Origin: Roseibacillus persicicus
Lineage (GTDB): Bacteria > Verrucomicrobiota > Verrucomicrobiia > Verrucomicrobiales > Akkermansiaceae
Assembly (NCBI RefSeq): GCF_014651675.1
Contig: NZ_BMXI01000011.1
Location: 1-64,000, forward strand
DNA length: 64,000 nt
Direction: 5' to 3'
In this document: positions 17,767 to 26,908 of the stretch, one piece after another
How the letters are laid out: each line of letters begins with the position of its first letter
Position numbering within the stretch: the stretch's first letter is position 1
Notes under the pieces: generated by a model
The model's database searches: none
What the model saw: the letters and a program-made list of their open reading frames with translations, nothing else
What the model was told of the DNA's origin: nothing
Position numbers and translations under genes: made by a program

Positions 17767-20700
17767 ATGCGACTGAGACTTTTTGGGATTCTTATTCTGC
17801 TCATGGGCCTCCCGCTCCTGTTAGCGAGTGAAACGGCTCTGTTGCTGCCGCAAGGCACCGCCCTCGTCGAGCAGTGGGCGCCCGACCAGCATCTCTATGT
17901 GAAGGGAGAGGTGAATTTGTCGGATGCAGAGCTTGCGAGTCTCGAGAAGTGGTTGGACCAGAATGGTCAGAACTGGGTCATTCTTCTGATGGAATCGGCT
18001 CGAGGGGAGCGCTACCGCTCCAAGACTGGAATCGACGCGGTGGAGCAGGCCCTGGAGTCTGATTTGTTGGGGAAGACAGGTTTTGGAAGTTTGCGAGATC
18101 AGTCTACCGGTGAGCGCAACGGGGTCTTCTTTGTGATTTATCTTGCCGAGCGAAAGTTCTCTTATTTCGGAGGCGATCAATATGAAAAGCGAGGCTTGGG
18201 AGGGAATCGCTGGTCCGGCCGGCTGGATGCCGCCGCGATCAGTGCGATGAGAAATGGAGGAAGAATAGCGGACGCGGTGCGGGATACCGTGACGAGTATC
18301 GAGGGGCGCTTACAGTCTCGCCTGCAGCAGGAAAAGCGGATGGCCGCTGCGGCAGCGGAAGAGGCGAAGGTCCGGCGCCAGGCCGTCGAGGCCACCATTG
18401 CGCGGGCAGAGCAGAACTTGAAACAGGTGGAACGGGAGTTGGAGCGCTTCCGCAAGGAATCCACTTTGCAAGAGGGGGACTTGGTTCGAAAGGAGACCGG
18501 AATTTGGCGCGCGCAACTTCAGCAAGCGAGAACCTTCCTGACCCGGGGGAACGTCGAGTCCGCGCGCTATCAAGCGCTTTCAACCGAGGATGAGATGAGA
18601 AAGTTCAGGCTCCTCCTACAGGACTACAATGAGGCTCCCCGTGAGATGGAACGCCTGGAGCAAAAGCTGAAGGAGCTCGAGATTCATTCGGAAAATGACC
18701 GCGGCCTGTCATCGCGAGAAGGACTTTTCGCAGAGCTGAAGGCAGCAGAGGAAGTCCATCGGAAGGGGGAGTCAGCCTACCGCACATTGCTGGATCGAGC
18801 TCAGGAGGGTGCGGAGCGCTTGGTGAGACAGGACTCTGACTTTCGCCTGGTTCGGGAAAGGACTTTGGCTCGGGCCGCCGAGATGAAGCAGCAGCGGGAG
18901 GTTCTCACCGGCGCGGCGGGAGCTGGGGTTGGCGGGCTTTTGCTGGTGGGTGGACTGGCGGGAAATCGTCGTCGCCGGAAGATTAAGGAAAGGGCGGAAG
19001 CGCTGCTGCAGAAAAGGAGGGACGAAATGGGTGAGGTTTCCGATCAGTTGATGGAGATGCTCGATTGGGCTGCCCTCGTGGTGGGTCCGGCGGACCAACT
19101 CGATGCCAGAGGCTACCGGGGGGATACTTTGGCGAGAAGCCAGCAAGGTCTTGCCGCTGTGGATCGGGCCTTCGTGATTTCGTCCTATGTGCAGGATCTG
19201 ATCGAGCAGGGAGCGCGTCTGATTGAACCCCGCAGCCCACTTCCCGGGGCCCGTAATTTGGTAAGTCGGGGAGGTTATGAAAAGGCGATTGAGCTTCTGG
19301 ATTCCGAGGTCGTCTGTGATCCTTCCTTGCCCCCACCGTTGCCGGGTGCGCCAGAAGAACGCTTGGGTGCAGCGATTAGTCAGGATTTTTCCCTCGAGCT
19401 GTCCCAGTGGCAGGAACGGCTGCAGGCGGCGCTCCAAGAGGGACGCGAAGCTCTGCAAGAGGTCGACGATGCATGGACCAGTATTGTAAGCCGAAGGGAA
19501 AAGCTTGCGCTGGAAATTGTTCGTTTGGAGCGGCTGGAGGGAACGATTGACGATTGGGAGTCCGACGGCTGGCTACTATTGGACAATCTTTTCTCGCAAT
19601 GGATTCCAGTGATGGAAAGTGAGTTGGCAGAGGGAACCGAGCTGGCCGATGGTGATCCGGTTGCCGCGTTGCGGGGACCGATAGCGGTCGGTGAACGGAT
19701 GGTGAGCGAAGCTTCAGCCTTGATTGCAGGGGTGGTTGCCTTCCGTGAGCAACGCTGGGAACAGGTTAAACGGGATGAGCGCGATCTCGCGCATTTGGGT
19801 CGGCAAACCTCTTGGATCGAGAGGGAAATGGACCTTTTGAGTGAGAGGGCTGAAGCGTTGTGTTTCGCCGGAATGCAACAGTCGGCGGGCGATTCCATCT
19901 CCTCATTTGTTGAGTCCTTGATGGCCTTTGCGGAGCGGGTCGAACAGTCGTTGGCCGAAGGTCGCAGGGCCGAGAAGGAGATTAAGCCGGCCCTTGATGC
20001 CGCTGCGACCCAAGTGCGGCAGGCCCGTTCGTCCTTGGGGCAGAGGTTGGGGGTGGCCGCTGACCGCGTGCTGAGCGAAAGCCCCGAGAGAAATCCGGAT
20101 ACCCACTTGGCGGAAGGGCGTGCCCAACGCGAGGCCGCCTTGGCAGCTCTGGATGCGGGGGAGCCGGGGGCGGCAGAGGCTTTTCTCGACCAGGCTGCAG
20201 GGTTTCTTGCCAGCACCCGCGAGTTGGTGACCGATTCCGAGGAGTCTTTTCGCGTTTTTGAGCAGCAGCATCGCGAACTGAAATCCAATCATGAATTCAC
20301 TGCAAATCATGAGCGTGAAATTGTCGCGTTGGTTGAGTCGCTGCGTGTTGATTTTTCCTCATCGGCATTGTTAGTCGACCTCAGCGGCGGGGAGGATGCT
20401 TCTTACGCAGATGCTCCCGTGGTTCTCAAAAGACGGGCTCAGCGGGTGGCGGAGATCTTGGAGGAGGCGAGCGCCTGTCATCGGTCTGCCCGTCTGCTCG
20501 AGTCACGGGATTTGTTGCGGGAGGGCAGCGCAGTTGTCGCTTCGCGAGAGACATTGTGCTCGGAAGTGAAGGAGCGGAAATCCGCCCTTGCGGCTCTTTC
20601 CGATGAGAATGAACTTTTGTTGGAAAAGCTGCTGCGAACTTGCAAGGACCTGGAGGCTCCGGTCTCGGATCGGCGGGTGATGGCGGCTACCGTTGCGCTC

Positions 20701-21534
20701 TTTGTCGAGGCGGAAGCGCAACGGGACCAAGCTCGCTCCGCGGTGGAGGCTACTGGAAAAGATAACAACCCCTTTGCTGCGGCAGATTCTTTGCTTCAGC
20801 TCTCGGAGCGATTGACCGTGGTCCGGGGTGAGGTCGACAATGATTTGGTCATTTATGACAACACCGTGGCGACCCTGAGGCAGGCACGTTCGGCGGAGGA
20901 GGAAACCCAACGGCTCGTTCATGCCGCTCAGACTGATGGGGTAACCGATAGCAACCGGCTGCAGAAGGCGATGGGACATGTCGAGAAAATTACCTCGCAG
21001 CTGGCGAAGGCCGATGCCGAGTTGCAGGGCACTCACGGTGATTGGCGCGCGGTGAATGAGGAGCTGGCTGGGATTCGTGAGGAGTTGGCTGAGGCCAGTA
21101 TGGTGATCCGTGAGGAGCTTCAACTGGCGCGGGAGGCCATGACCCGGATTTCCCAAGCGGAAGGAGCCCTGCGCAGCGCGGTGCATTGGAAAGGGCGATA
21201 CGGCGTCCGAGTCTCGGGAACTCCCGGATTGATGGCGATTGAATCAGCCAATCGTGCCATTGTGCGAGGGGAGTATCACGATTGTATTCGCCACGCGGGA
21301 TTTGCCATCGTGGAGGCTCGGCGAGCTATTGCCGCCGCCGAGGCTGAGGAAGCTCGACGTCGACGCCGGGCCCAAGCTGCAGCTGCTGCGCAACGAGCAG
21401 CCGCCCGTCGTTCCCGCATCAGTTCATCGTCGTCCTTTGGCCGCTCCTCTTCCTTTGGTTCATCCAGTCGTTCCAGTTCGGTAGGGCGCAGTTCTTTCAG
21501 TTCCAGTTCCCGGGTTGGACGTTCGGGATGGTGA
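17767..21534 (+). CDS. Giant TPM-domain / coiled-coil / Ser-rich membrane protein
   Basis: A 1255-aa protein of unknown function. Residues 1-20 are a signal peptide. About 30-180 resemble a TPM domain (found in TPM phosphatases and YgcG proteins), with the VFFVIYLAERKFSYFGGDQYE core and an NGGRIADAV helix. About 180-375 are heptad-rich coiled coil, followed by one Gly/Ala/Leu membrane helix (about 381-398) and a basic NRRRRK stop-transfer. The 800-residue remainder is almost wholly alpha-helical with Glu/Ala/Arg-rich coiled coils. The last about 40 residues are a Ser/Gly/Arg tail ending in G-W, similar to the Gly/Ser tails of YgcG proteins. Topology suggests TPM outside and a long filament inside the cell. 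It starts a tight plus-strand gene run; the next gene is 40 bases away. Confidence 0.75.
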   Translation: MRLRLFGILILLMGLPLLLASETALLLPQGTALVEQWAPDQHLYVKGEVNLSDAELASLEKWLDQNGQNWVILLMESARGERYRSKTGIDAVEQALESDLLGKTGFGSLRDQSTGERNGVFFVIYLAERKFSYFGGDQYEKRGLGGNRWSGRLDAAAISAMRNGGRIADAVRDTVTSIEGRLQSRLQQEKRMAAAAAEEAKVRRQAVEATIARAEQNLKQVERELERFRKESTLQEGDLVRKETGIWRAQLQQARTFLTRGNVESARYQALSTEDEMRKFRLLLQDYNEAPREMERLEQKLKELEIHSENDRGLSSREGLFAELKAAEEVHRKGESAYRTLLDRAQEGAERLVRQDSDFRLVRERTLARAAEMKQQREVLTGAAGAGVGGLLLVGGLAGNRRRRKIKERAEALLQKRRDEMGEVSDQLMEMLDWAALVVGPADQLDARGYRGDTLARSQQGLAAVDRAFVISSYVQDLIEQGARLIEPRSPLPGARNLVSRGGYEKAIELLDSEVVCDPSLPPPLPGAPEERLGAAISQDFSLELSQWQERLQAALQEGREALQEVDDAWTSIVSRREKLALEIVRLERLEGTIDDWESDGWLLLDNLFSQWIPVMESELAEGTELADGDPVAALRGPIAVGERMVSEASALIAGVVAFREQRWEQVKRDERDLAHLGRQTSWIEREMDLLSERAEALCFAGMQQSAGDSISSFVESLMAFAERVEQSLAEGRRAEKEIKPALDAAATQVRQARSSLGQRLGVAADRVLSESPERNPDTHLAEGRAQREAALAALDAGEPGAAEAFLDQAAGFLASTRELVTDSEESFRVFEQQHRELKSNHEFTANHEREIVALVESLRVDFSSSALLVDLSGGEDASYADAPVVLKRRAQRVAEILEEASACHRSARLLESRDLLREGSAVVASRETLCSEVKERKSALAALSDENELLLEKLLRTCKDLEAPVSDRRVMAATVALFVEAEAQRDQARSAVEATGKDNNPFAAADSLLQLSERLTVVRGEVDNDLVIYDNTVATLRQARSAEEETQRLVHAAQTDGVTDSNRLQKAMGHVEKITSQLAKADAELQGTHGDWRAVNEELAGIREELAEASMVIREELQLAREAMTRISQAEGALRSAVHWKGRYGVRVSGTPGLMAIESANRAIVRGEYHDCIRHAGFAIVEARRAIAAAEAEEARRRRRAQAAAAAQRAAARRSRISSSSSFGRSSSFGSSSRSSSVGRSSFSSSSRVGRSGW

Positions 21535-21574
21535 AGGCTTTTCTTTTCCTCCAGACGGGCCAAGTTGTGTGGAG

Positions 21575-21850
21575 ATGGAGTTCGCCGAGATCGATAGAGA
21601 GCAGTGGCGCCAGATCTACGAAGATCTGTGCGTCTACCGAATGCCTTTTGGCAAATACAAGGGCCTGCTGCTGGTGGCCTTGCCGGACGAATATCTCATG
21701 TGGTTCAAAGACAAAGGTTTTCCCACGGGTCGTCTGGGGGAGCTGATGACTTTTGTTTACGAAGTCAAGATGGCGGGTGCGGCCGAAGTCTTTGATCCCA
21801 TCCGTCGGGCGGAGCACACCCAGGCGGAATTGAAAAAGAAAAAACGATGA
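21575..21850 (+). CDS. DUF3820-family small protein
   Basis: A 91-aa protein matching the DUF3820 family (annotated elsewhere as putative quorum-sensing-regulated virulence factor, without a known activity). The signature is the Y-R-M-P-F-G-K-Y-K-G segment, then LPDEYLMWFKDKGFP and a charged C-terminal tail. I chose ATG 21575, preceded by a GTGTGGAG purine-rich stretch; the earlier in-frame start at 21515 adds residues with no family match. Its stop codon overlaps the methyltransferase start in an ATGA arrangement, so the two are translationally coupled. In some bacteria DUF3820 is linked to exonuclease-like domains, so a nucleic-acid role is possible. Confidence 0.8.
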   Translation: MEFAEIDREQWRQIYEDLCVYRMPFGKYKGLLLVALPDEYLMWFKDKGFPTGRLGELMTFVYEVKMAGAAEVFDPIRRAEHTQAELKKKKR

Positions 21851-22485
21851 AGCGGGAGGTGGTGCCGGAGATACTCGATGAGTTGGACGGGAGCGACCCG
21901 CGGGCCGTCCGTAGCCGGCGGGATTTGCGGCTCATCAACGTTTTGATGGGGAATGAGCGTTGGATTGTCCGCGAACTCGCGCGCCGAGCATCCGCCGGGG
22001 CTATTGCCGAGCTGGGAGCGGGGCACGGCGAGTTGTTGCAGGCTTTGGCTGAAAAGGGGTGGGATTGCGGAGGCTATGATTTGCAGCCCAAGCCGGCAAA
22101 GCTGAACTCTGGGATCTCCTGGGCCCAAGGGAATTTCTTCGAGACCCTTGGCGATGACCGCGCCCCGATTGTTGTTGGGAGCTTGATTTTGCATCACTTT
22201 GAGGACGATCAGCTGCAACGCCTGGGGGAGCTTCTCGCCTCGCGGCAGTGCTTGGTATTCGCGGAACCCTTGCGATCTCCCTTGGCGCTAGCAGAGGGCT
22301 ATACCTTGTTCCCGTTCGTTAACGAAGTCACGCGGCACGATATGATTGTGAGTATTCGAGCTGGTTTTGAGAAAGGCGAACTACCCCGCAAGTTGGGCCT
22401 GATAGACGGGTGGCGATGGATGGAAAGGGTGACTTTGCGAGGTGGATTGCGATCGGTTGCGGTGCGGGAAGGGGTTTTCAATTGA
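21847..22485 (+). CDS. SAM-dependent class I methyltransferase
   Basis: A 212-aa Rossmann-fold methyltransferase. Motif I is IAELGAGHGELL near residues 54-65, followed by an acidic-residue strand (GYDLQPKP), and VVGSLILHHFEDDQLQRLG fits motif IV. No membrane helix is seen, so it is a soluble small-molecule or lipid methyltransferase rather than the isoprenylcysteine-type enzyme of some PKS operons. It overlaps the DUF3820 gene by 4 bases and is 19 bases from the flavoprotein gene. The company of a flavoprotein and a type III polyketide synthase suggests that it O- or C-methylates the polyketide. Confidence 0.85.
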   Translation: MKREVVPEILDELDGSDPRAVRSRRDLRLINVLMGNERWIVRELARRASAGAIAELGAGHGELLQALAEKGWDCGGYDLQPKPAKLNSGISWAQGNFFETLGDDRAPIVVGSLILHHFEDDQLQRLGELLASRQCLVFAEPLRSPLALAEGYTLFPFVNEVTRHDMIVSIRAGFEKGELPRKLGLIDGWRWMERVTLRGGLRSVAVREGVFN

Positions 22486-22504
22486 CCGGATGGTTTTCCG
22501 GTGA

Positions 22505-23542
22505 ATGTTCGCTAGGATTTTGAGCAAACATTCCATCGAGATAGTGGGGGGCGGGATCGCGGGGTTGTCCCTCGCGGTAGGTCTGCGGCGATTCGATGTT
22601 CCGGTGGTCTTGCGGGAAGCGGGAAGTTACCCCCGGCACCGGCTTTGCGGGGAATTTGTCAATGGAGTGAGCGATGAGACCTTGGGCGCGCTGGGCTTGT
22701 CTGAACTCTTCGAGGGAGCAAAGGTTCACGAGGAGATGACATGGTGGCTGAAGGGGCGTCTGATTGCAGACACCAGTATGGAACGTCCGGTTCGAGCCCT
22801 TTCGCGCTGGACTATGGACGAAAGGATGAGGTCTCGTTTTGTTTCGCTCGGTGGAGAAGTTTCCCTCCGCGATCGTGCTGTGCCTGAGCCGCGCCCGGGT
22901 AGGGTCTGGGCGGCAGGGCGGCGCTTGCAAAAGGAAAGCGAATGGTTGGGGCTGAAAGCTCATTTTTTGGGTCTAGAGACTCGTTCGGGTTTGGAGATGC
23001 ATCTGGGTGATGGAGGCTACGTGGGACTGACGCCGGTGGAAGATGGGCGGGTCAATGTTTGTGGTCTTTTCCGAAAGCGAAGAGATTTGGGCGGAAAGGG
23101 GAGTGAACGAATGATAGCCTATCTCGCTGCTTCTGGTCTTGATGAGTTGGCAGAGAGATTGCGCGATGTTTCTGCTGATGATACCTCGGTGAGTGGGATT
23201 GCGGGCATTGACTTTGGAGCACAGGGGCACGATCCGGAGATTCTTGCAATCGGTGATGCCGAGCGGATGATTCCGCCCTTTACTGGAAATGGAATGTCGA
23301 TGGCCTTCGAAGCCGCCGAGTGTGCGCTGCAGCCTCTGAAGAGCTATTCCGAGGGGGGGGTGAATTGGGAGTCAGCTCGTGAGCAGGTTCATCGCAAGCT
23401 CGCGCAGCGATTCAATCGTCGAATCACCCTCGCCAAAGGTCTCCACCGCGCCATACTGGCTCCACCCGCTCAGGAGGTGCTCGCCGCGGCAGCCAAGCCC
23501 GGTCTCCTTCCTTTTGCCTTTCTCAATCGAATTCTCACATGA
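22505..23542 (+). CDS. FAD-dependent oxidoreductase of the PKS cassette
   Basis: A 345-aa flavoprotein of the geranylgeranyl-reductase / aromatic-hydroxylase type. The dinucleotide-binding motif is VGGGIAGLSLAVGLRR (residues 14-29). An HRLCGEFV segment follows, where related reductases carry a conserved Cys. The FAD-ribityl GD motif is AIGDAERMIPPFTGNGMSMA. It is expected to hydroxylate or reduce a hydrophobic or aromatic substrate in the cytoplasm or at the membrane. Its last codon overlaps the PKS start by 4 bases, so it is translationally coupled to that enzyme. The likely substrate is the methylated polyketide; oxidation to a quinone or hydroxylation is inference. Confidence 0.85.
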   Translation: MFARILSKHSIEIVGGGIAGLSLAVGLRRFDVPVVLREAGSYPRHRLCGEFVNGVSDETLGALGLSELFEGAKVHEEMTWWLKGRLIADTSMERPVRALSRWTMDERMRSRFVSLGGEVSLRDRAVPEPRPGRVWAAGRRLQKESEWLGLKAHFLGLETRSGLEMHLGDGGYVGLTPVEDGRVNVCGLFRKRRDLGGKGSERMIAYLAASGLDELAERLRDVSADDTSVSGIAGIDFGAQGHDPEILAIGDAERMIPPFTGNGMSMAFEAAECALQPLKSYSEGGVNWESAREQVHRKLAQRFNRRITLAKGLHRAILAPPAQEVLAAAAKPGLLPFAFLNRILT

Positions 23543-24576
23543 TGTTCCTCCAATCGGTCGCAAAGGCCACTCCCCCCCACGTCTATGAACAAGAAGAAGT
23601 CTGGCATCGAATCCGGGAGGCGGAAGGGGTGAGGTCCCTCCAGCCGCGATCCTATTCTTTGTTGGAAAAGGTTCTTTGCGGAGATTCAGGGATTTCACGA
23701 CGCTCCTTTGTTCTGCCCGATCCGTTGGAGTTGTTCTCCATGGGGGCGGAGGAGTTGAACAATCATTACGAACGCGAGGCACCACGTCTGGGGGTGGCGA
23801 GCCTGCGCAAGGCGCTGGACCAAGCGGGCGTGAAGGCTTCAGAGCTGGACGCGCTTTTTGTCTGTTCCTGCACTGGATATCTCTGTCCGGGGCTTTCCAG
23901 CTACCTTGCCGAACAAGCGGGGCTCTCAAAAACGGCCTTTCTGCAGGACGTGAATGGCTTTGGCTGTGGGGCCGCGATTCCGATGTTTCGGGCCGCTCAG
24001 GGATTCTTGAGCGCGAATCCGGATGCGGTGGTGGCGACAGTGGCTGTGGAGGCGTGCTCGCTCGCCTTCTTTATGAATGATGAACCCGGGGTCTTGATTA
24101 GTACCGCCTTGTTTGGCGATGCTTCGGCCTCCGCGATTTGGTCGGGTGCTGGCCGGGCGAGGGAGGGGCAGTGGCAGGCCGGGCGATTCGCGACGCAGCA
24201 CGAGCCTGCGCAGCGCGAGAAAATACGGTTCGTCAACAGCGGAGGTTTTTTGAAAAACCAGCTGCATCGCACCGTCCCCAAGCTGGCCGGTGAGGCGGTG
24301 GCCAAGCTGTGGGCTCAGCGGAGTGGTGACCCTGACGCCGTGTTGTCTCATTCAGGCGGGCGGGATGTCGTTGAGGTGGTGGAAGGAGTGGTTTCGCACG
24401 ACCTCCCCGAGACGCGGGCGGTGATGAGGGACTTTGGCAATTGCAGTAGCCCGAGCGTCATGATGGGGCTCGAGACCCGTCTGTTAGACGCTCCGGATTC
24501 GGATCTCCACTATTGGATGACGGCTTTTGGGGCCGGATTTTCGGCTCATTGCTGCGAGCTCAGCCGAAGGGGTTGA
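23539..24576 (+). CDS. Type III polyketide synthase (chalcone/stilbene synthase-like)
   Basis: A 345-aa homodimeric-type ketosynthase. The catalytic triad is visible: Cys173 in VAVEACS, His271 in LSHSGG (usually HPGG) and Asn301 in GNCSSPSVMMG. The NGFGCGAAIP segment and the C-terminal FGAGFSAHCCEL motif also fit. It should condense an acyl-CoA starter with malonyl-CoA units to an alkylpyrone, alkylresorcinol or phloroglucinol-like product. Bacterial relatives often take long fatty acyl starters. It overlaps the flavoprotein gene by ATGA. Together with the methyltransferase the trio recalls the logic of Streptomyces srsABC (PKS, methyltransferase, flavoprotein), which makes methylated phenolic lipids and quinones. 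The exact product cannot be read from sequence. Confidence 0.92.
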   Translation: MMFLQSVAKATPPHVYEQEEVWHRIREAEGVRSLQPRSYSLLEKVLCGDSGISRRSFVLPDPLELFSMGAEELNNHYEREAPRLGVASLRKALDQAGVKASELDALFVCSCTGYLCPGLSSYLAEQAGLSKTAFLQDVNGFGCGAAIPMFRAAQGFLSANPDAVVATVAVEACSLAFFMNDEPGVLISTALFGDASASAIWSGAGRAREGQWQAGRFATQHEPAQREKIRFVNSGGFLKNQLHRTVPKLAGEAVAKLWAQRSGDPDAVLSHSGGRDVVEVVEGVVSHDLPETRAVMRDFGNCSSPSVMMGLETRLLDAPDSDLHYWMTAFGAGFSAHCCELSRRG

Positions 24577-24632
24577 AATACGGCCTTAGCTCTTTGCTAG
24601 AAACTATTTCTCGGGCATCCTTGCCCCCTCGA

Positions 24633-26429
24633 ATGGCCGATATCGCAGTATGCTCCGAGTGCAGTGGCGAAATGGACGTGACCGCCGCCGGTCCGTTCAA
24701 TCGTGTTGCATGCCCGAATTGTGGGGCCGAGGTGCGGGTGAAGATTGCTTTCGGAAGTTACCGTCTCCAACAGAGATTGGCCTACGGGGGAATGAGCGTT
24801 TTGTTCGTTGCGCAGGACCAAACGCTCGGGCGGGAGGTTGCTCTCAAGGTTCTCAATGAAGAATACTCCAGTGACGAATACCGTACGGCTCAATTCGAGC
24901 GGGAGGCCGAGCTGACCGCCTTGGTTAGCCATCCCAATGTGGTGCGGGTCTACTCGGTTGGTCGGGCCTTTGAACGGTTCTATATCGCGATGGAGCTCAT
25001 TGCGGGCGAGAGCTTGGAGAAGCGTTTGGAGACTGGTCTTGGTTTGCCCGAGCGAGAAGTCCTCAAGATTGCGCTTCAGGTCACGGCTGGTCTGAAGGCG
25101 GCAAAGGCCTCCGGCTTGATCCACCGCGATATCAAGCCCGGCAACATATTGGTCGACAGCGAGGGAACGGCAAAGATTGTGGATTTCGGGCTTTCTCTGG
25201 TCACGCAATCGGGGCTCGCGCGGGCTCAGGAGATTTTTGCCACTCCCTTTTATGCTCCGCCCGAGGCTTTGGAGGCGGGGGTGGAGGACTTCCGAAGCGA
25301 TATTTATGCCTTGGGGGCTACCCTCTACCATGCTCTGGCTGGAAAGCCGCCGATTGAGTCGACGTCGACGAATACCAAAACCCTTTTGGAAGCCAAGAGG
25401 CAGACTCTTCCCTTACGAAAGGTGGCTCCGAGCGTCAGCCAGTCGACGTCAGACCTGGTTTCGCAGATGATGGCGTTTCGCAGGGAGGAGCGCACCGCGA
25501 GTTATGACGATGTCACCGCTGCGCTTCAGCGGGCCTTGAAGGGGGAGGCCCAACCACAGGTCACGCCCTTGGGAGTGAAGCGGAAGCGCGGGGGCAACGG
25601 GGGCATGGTGTGGATTGTAGTCTTCGTTTTGTTAGGGTTAATCGGGCTCGGAGCTCTGGCGCTCAAAGGACGATCCTCGGAAGCTCCGGAGGAGGTGGTG
25701 GAAGCCAGTGAGGTGGTTCCAGAGGACAACGGCCAGACTGATGCGATGCGAATCGCGAAGACGTATCAGCGGGCGAGGAACGCGCTGCAGGCAGGGAAAT
25801 TTAATGAGGCAGAACTGAATTATCTCAAGTTGTTCCGTCAGAAAAAAGTGCCCGAGCCGACTTCATCTTGGGCTGGGTATGAGGCGGGTCTCTCGGCTCT
25901 GTTAGATGGGCGGGCGGGAGACTCGCGGCAGGTCTTCGACGACTTGAGGAAGCGATTGGGCTCGGCAGGCTTGGAAGCCGGAACTCAAGTGGCGTTGGAA
26001 GGATTGTTGGGCGAATGGGATGACTTGGAGCCCTTCACCTTGGACGAAGAGTGTTCGGGCCAACCGGAGATTGCAATGGTGCAGCTCGGAAAGGCTCTTA
26101 AGAATTGGGAGAATGGAGACTGGGGCGCGGTGCAATTTTTCGAGGCTTTTGCCGGGCAGGAATTTTCGGAGCAGAATGATTGGGTGGGGAGTTATCAGGA
26201 TTGGGCCCGTAAGCTGGGCGCAGATGCTCTCCTGCTAAAAGAGAATGAACCAGACTGGAATCGGGTTTGGTCGCAGAGTGAAGTGGATGCGGAGTTGATT
26301 CGACTCGAGGAGCTTTCTGCCAAGCTGCAAACTTCGGGACGGGCCCGCTTTACCTTGGAAAGTTGGCAGCTCTGGTTCAAGGGGGAGCAGGCTCAGCGGA
26401 ATGCACGTCCCTGGGATGGGAAGGAATAG
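24633..26429 (+). CDS. Zinc-ribbon Ser/Thr protein kinase with TM and TPR-like sensor
   Basis: A 598-aa Hanks-type kinase. The N-terminus is a small zinc ribbon (C-S-E-C, then C-P-N-C at residues 7-30). The kinase domain (about 42-310) has ATP-binding Lys72, a Gly loop with Ala in place of the first Gly (LAYGGMSVLF), catalytic HRDIKPGN (Asp166) and DFG (Asp184), and an ATPFYAPPE activation segment. One membrane helix (about 322-342) precedes a helical, TPR-like C-terminal part, presumably periplasmic. Such kinases relay envelope signals by phosphorylating cytoplasmic targets. ATG 24633 is chosen because it begins just before the ribbon; a longer frame from 24513 overlaps the PKS gene. It lies 56 bases after the PKS stop and could be on its transcript. 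Confidence 0.88.
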   Translation: MADIAVCSECSGEMDVTAAGPFNRVACPNCGAEVRVKIAFGSYRLQQRLAYGGMSVLFVAQDQTLGREVALKVLNEEYSSDEYRTAQFEREAELTALVSHPNVVRVYSVGRAFERFYIAMELIAGESLEKRLETGLGLPEREVLKIALQVTAGLKAAKASGLIHRDIKPGNILVDSEGTAKIVDFGLSLVTQSGLARAQEIFATPFYAPPEALEAGVEDFRSDIYALGATLYHALAGKPPIESTSTNTKTLLEAKRQTLPLRKVAPSVSQSTSDLVSQMMAFRREERTASYDDVTAALQRALKGEAQPQVTPLGVKRKRGGNGGMVWIVVFVLLGLIGLGALALKGRSSEAPEEVVEASEVVPEDNGQTDAMRIAKTYQRARNALQAGKFNEAELNYLKLFRQKKVPEPTSSWAGYEAGLSALLDGRAGDSRQVFDDLRKRLGSAGLEAGTQVALEGLLGEWDDLEPFTLDEECSGQPEIAMVQLGKALKNWENGDWGAVQFFEAFAGQEFSEQNDWVGSYQDWARKLGADALLLKENEPDWNRVWSQSEVDAELIRLEELSAKLQTSGRARFTLESWQLWFKGEQAQRNARPWDGKE

Positions 26430-26431
26430 GA

Positions 26432-26902
26432 ATGACGAAAGTAGAGATTTATACAGATGGTTCGTGTCGGGGAAATCCCGGTCGAGGTGGATATGGAACC
26501 ATTTTGAAGAGTGGAACTTTTACCAAAGAGTTGAGTCAGGGATATCGTCTCACCACTAACAATAGGATGGAGTTAAGGGCGGCGATGGCTGGTCTGGCTG
26601 CTTTGACCAAGCCCTGTTCTGTTGAGATCTATTCCGATTCCAAGTATCTGGTCGACGCCAACAACAAGAAGTGGATCGAGGGCTGGAAGAAGAAGGGCTG
26701 GAAGCGCGGCAAAGGCGAGAAACTGGCGAACGCCGACCTTTGGCAGGAGTTGGACCGCCTCCGGGCCAAGCATGAGGTCACTTGGCATTGGGTGAAAGGC
26801 CATGCTGGCCATGCCGAGAATGAGCGCTGCGACGATCTGGCCACCGAGGCCGCCGACGGAGAGGGACTGATTGAGGATTTCGGTTTCGAGGCCTCAGCTT
26901 AG
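26432..26902 (+). CDS. rnhA: Ribonuclease HI
   Basis: A 156-aa RNase HI, the usual length, which cuts RNA in RNA:DNA hybrids (R-loops, Okazaki primers). The catalytic acids are in IYTDGSCRGNPGRGG (Asp near residue 8), MELRAAMAGL (Glu), YSDSKYLVDA (Asp) and the C-terminal ERCDDLA (Asp); the basic protrusion with WKKKGWKRG is present. ATG 26432 follows the kinase stop by 2 bases and is preceded by AAGGAATAGGA, so it is probably translated from the kinase mRNA. Its 3' end is 6 bases from the convergent photolyase-like gene. Confidence 0.95.
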   Translation: MTKVEIYTDGSCRGNPGRGGYGTILKSGTFTKELSQGYRLTTNNRMELRAAMAGLAALTKPCSVEIYSDSKYLVDANNKKWIEGWKKKGWKRGKGEKLANADLWQELDRLRAKHEVTWHWVKGHAGHAENERCDDLATEAADGEGLIEDFGFEASA

Positions 26903-26908
26903 AGATCT

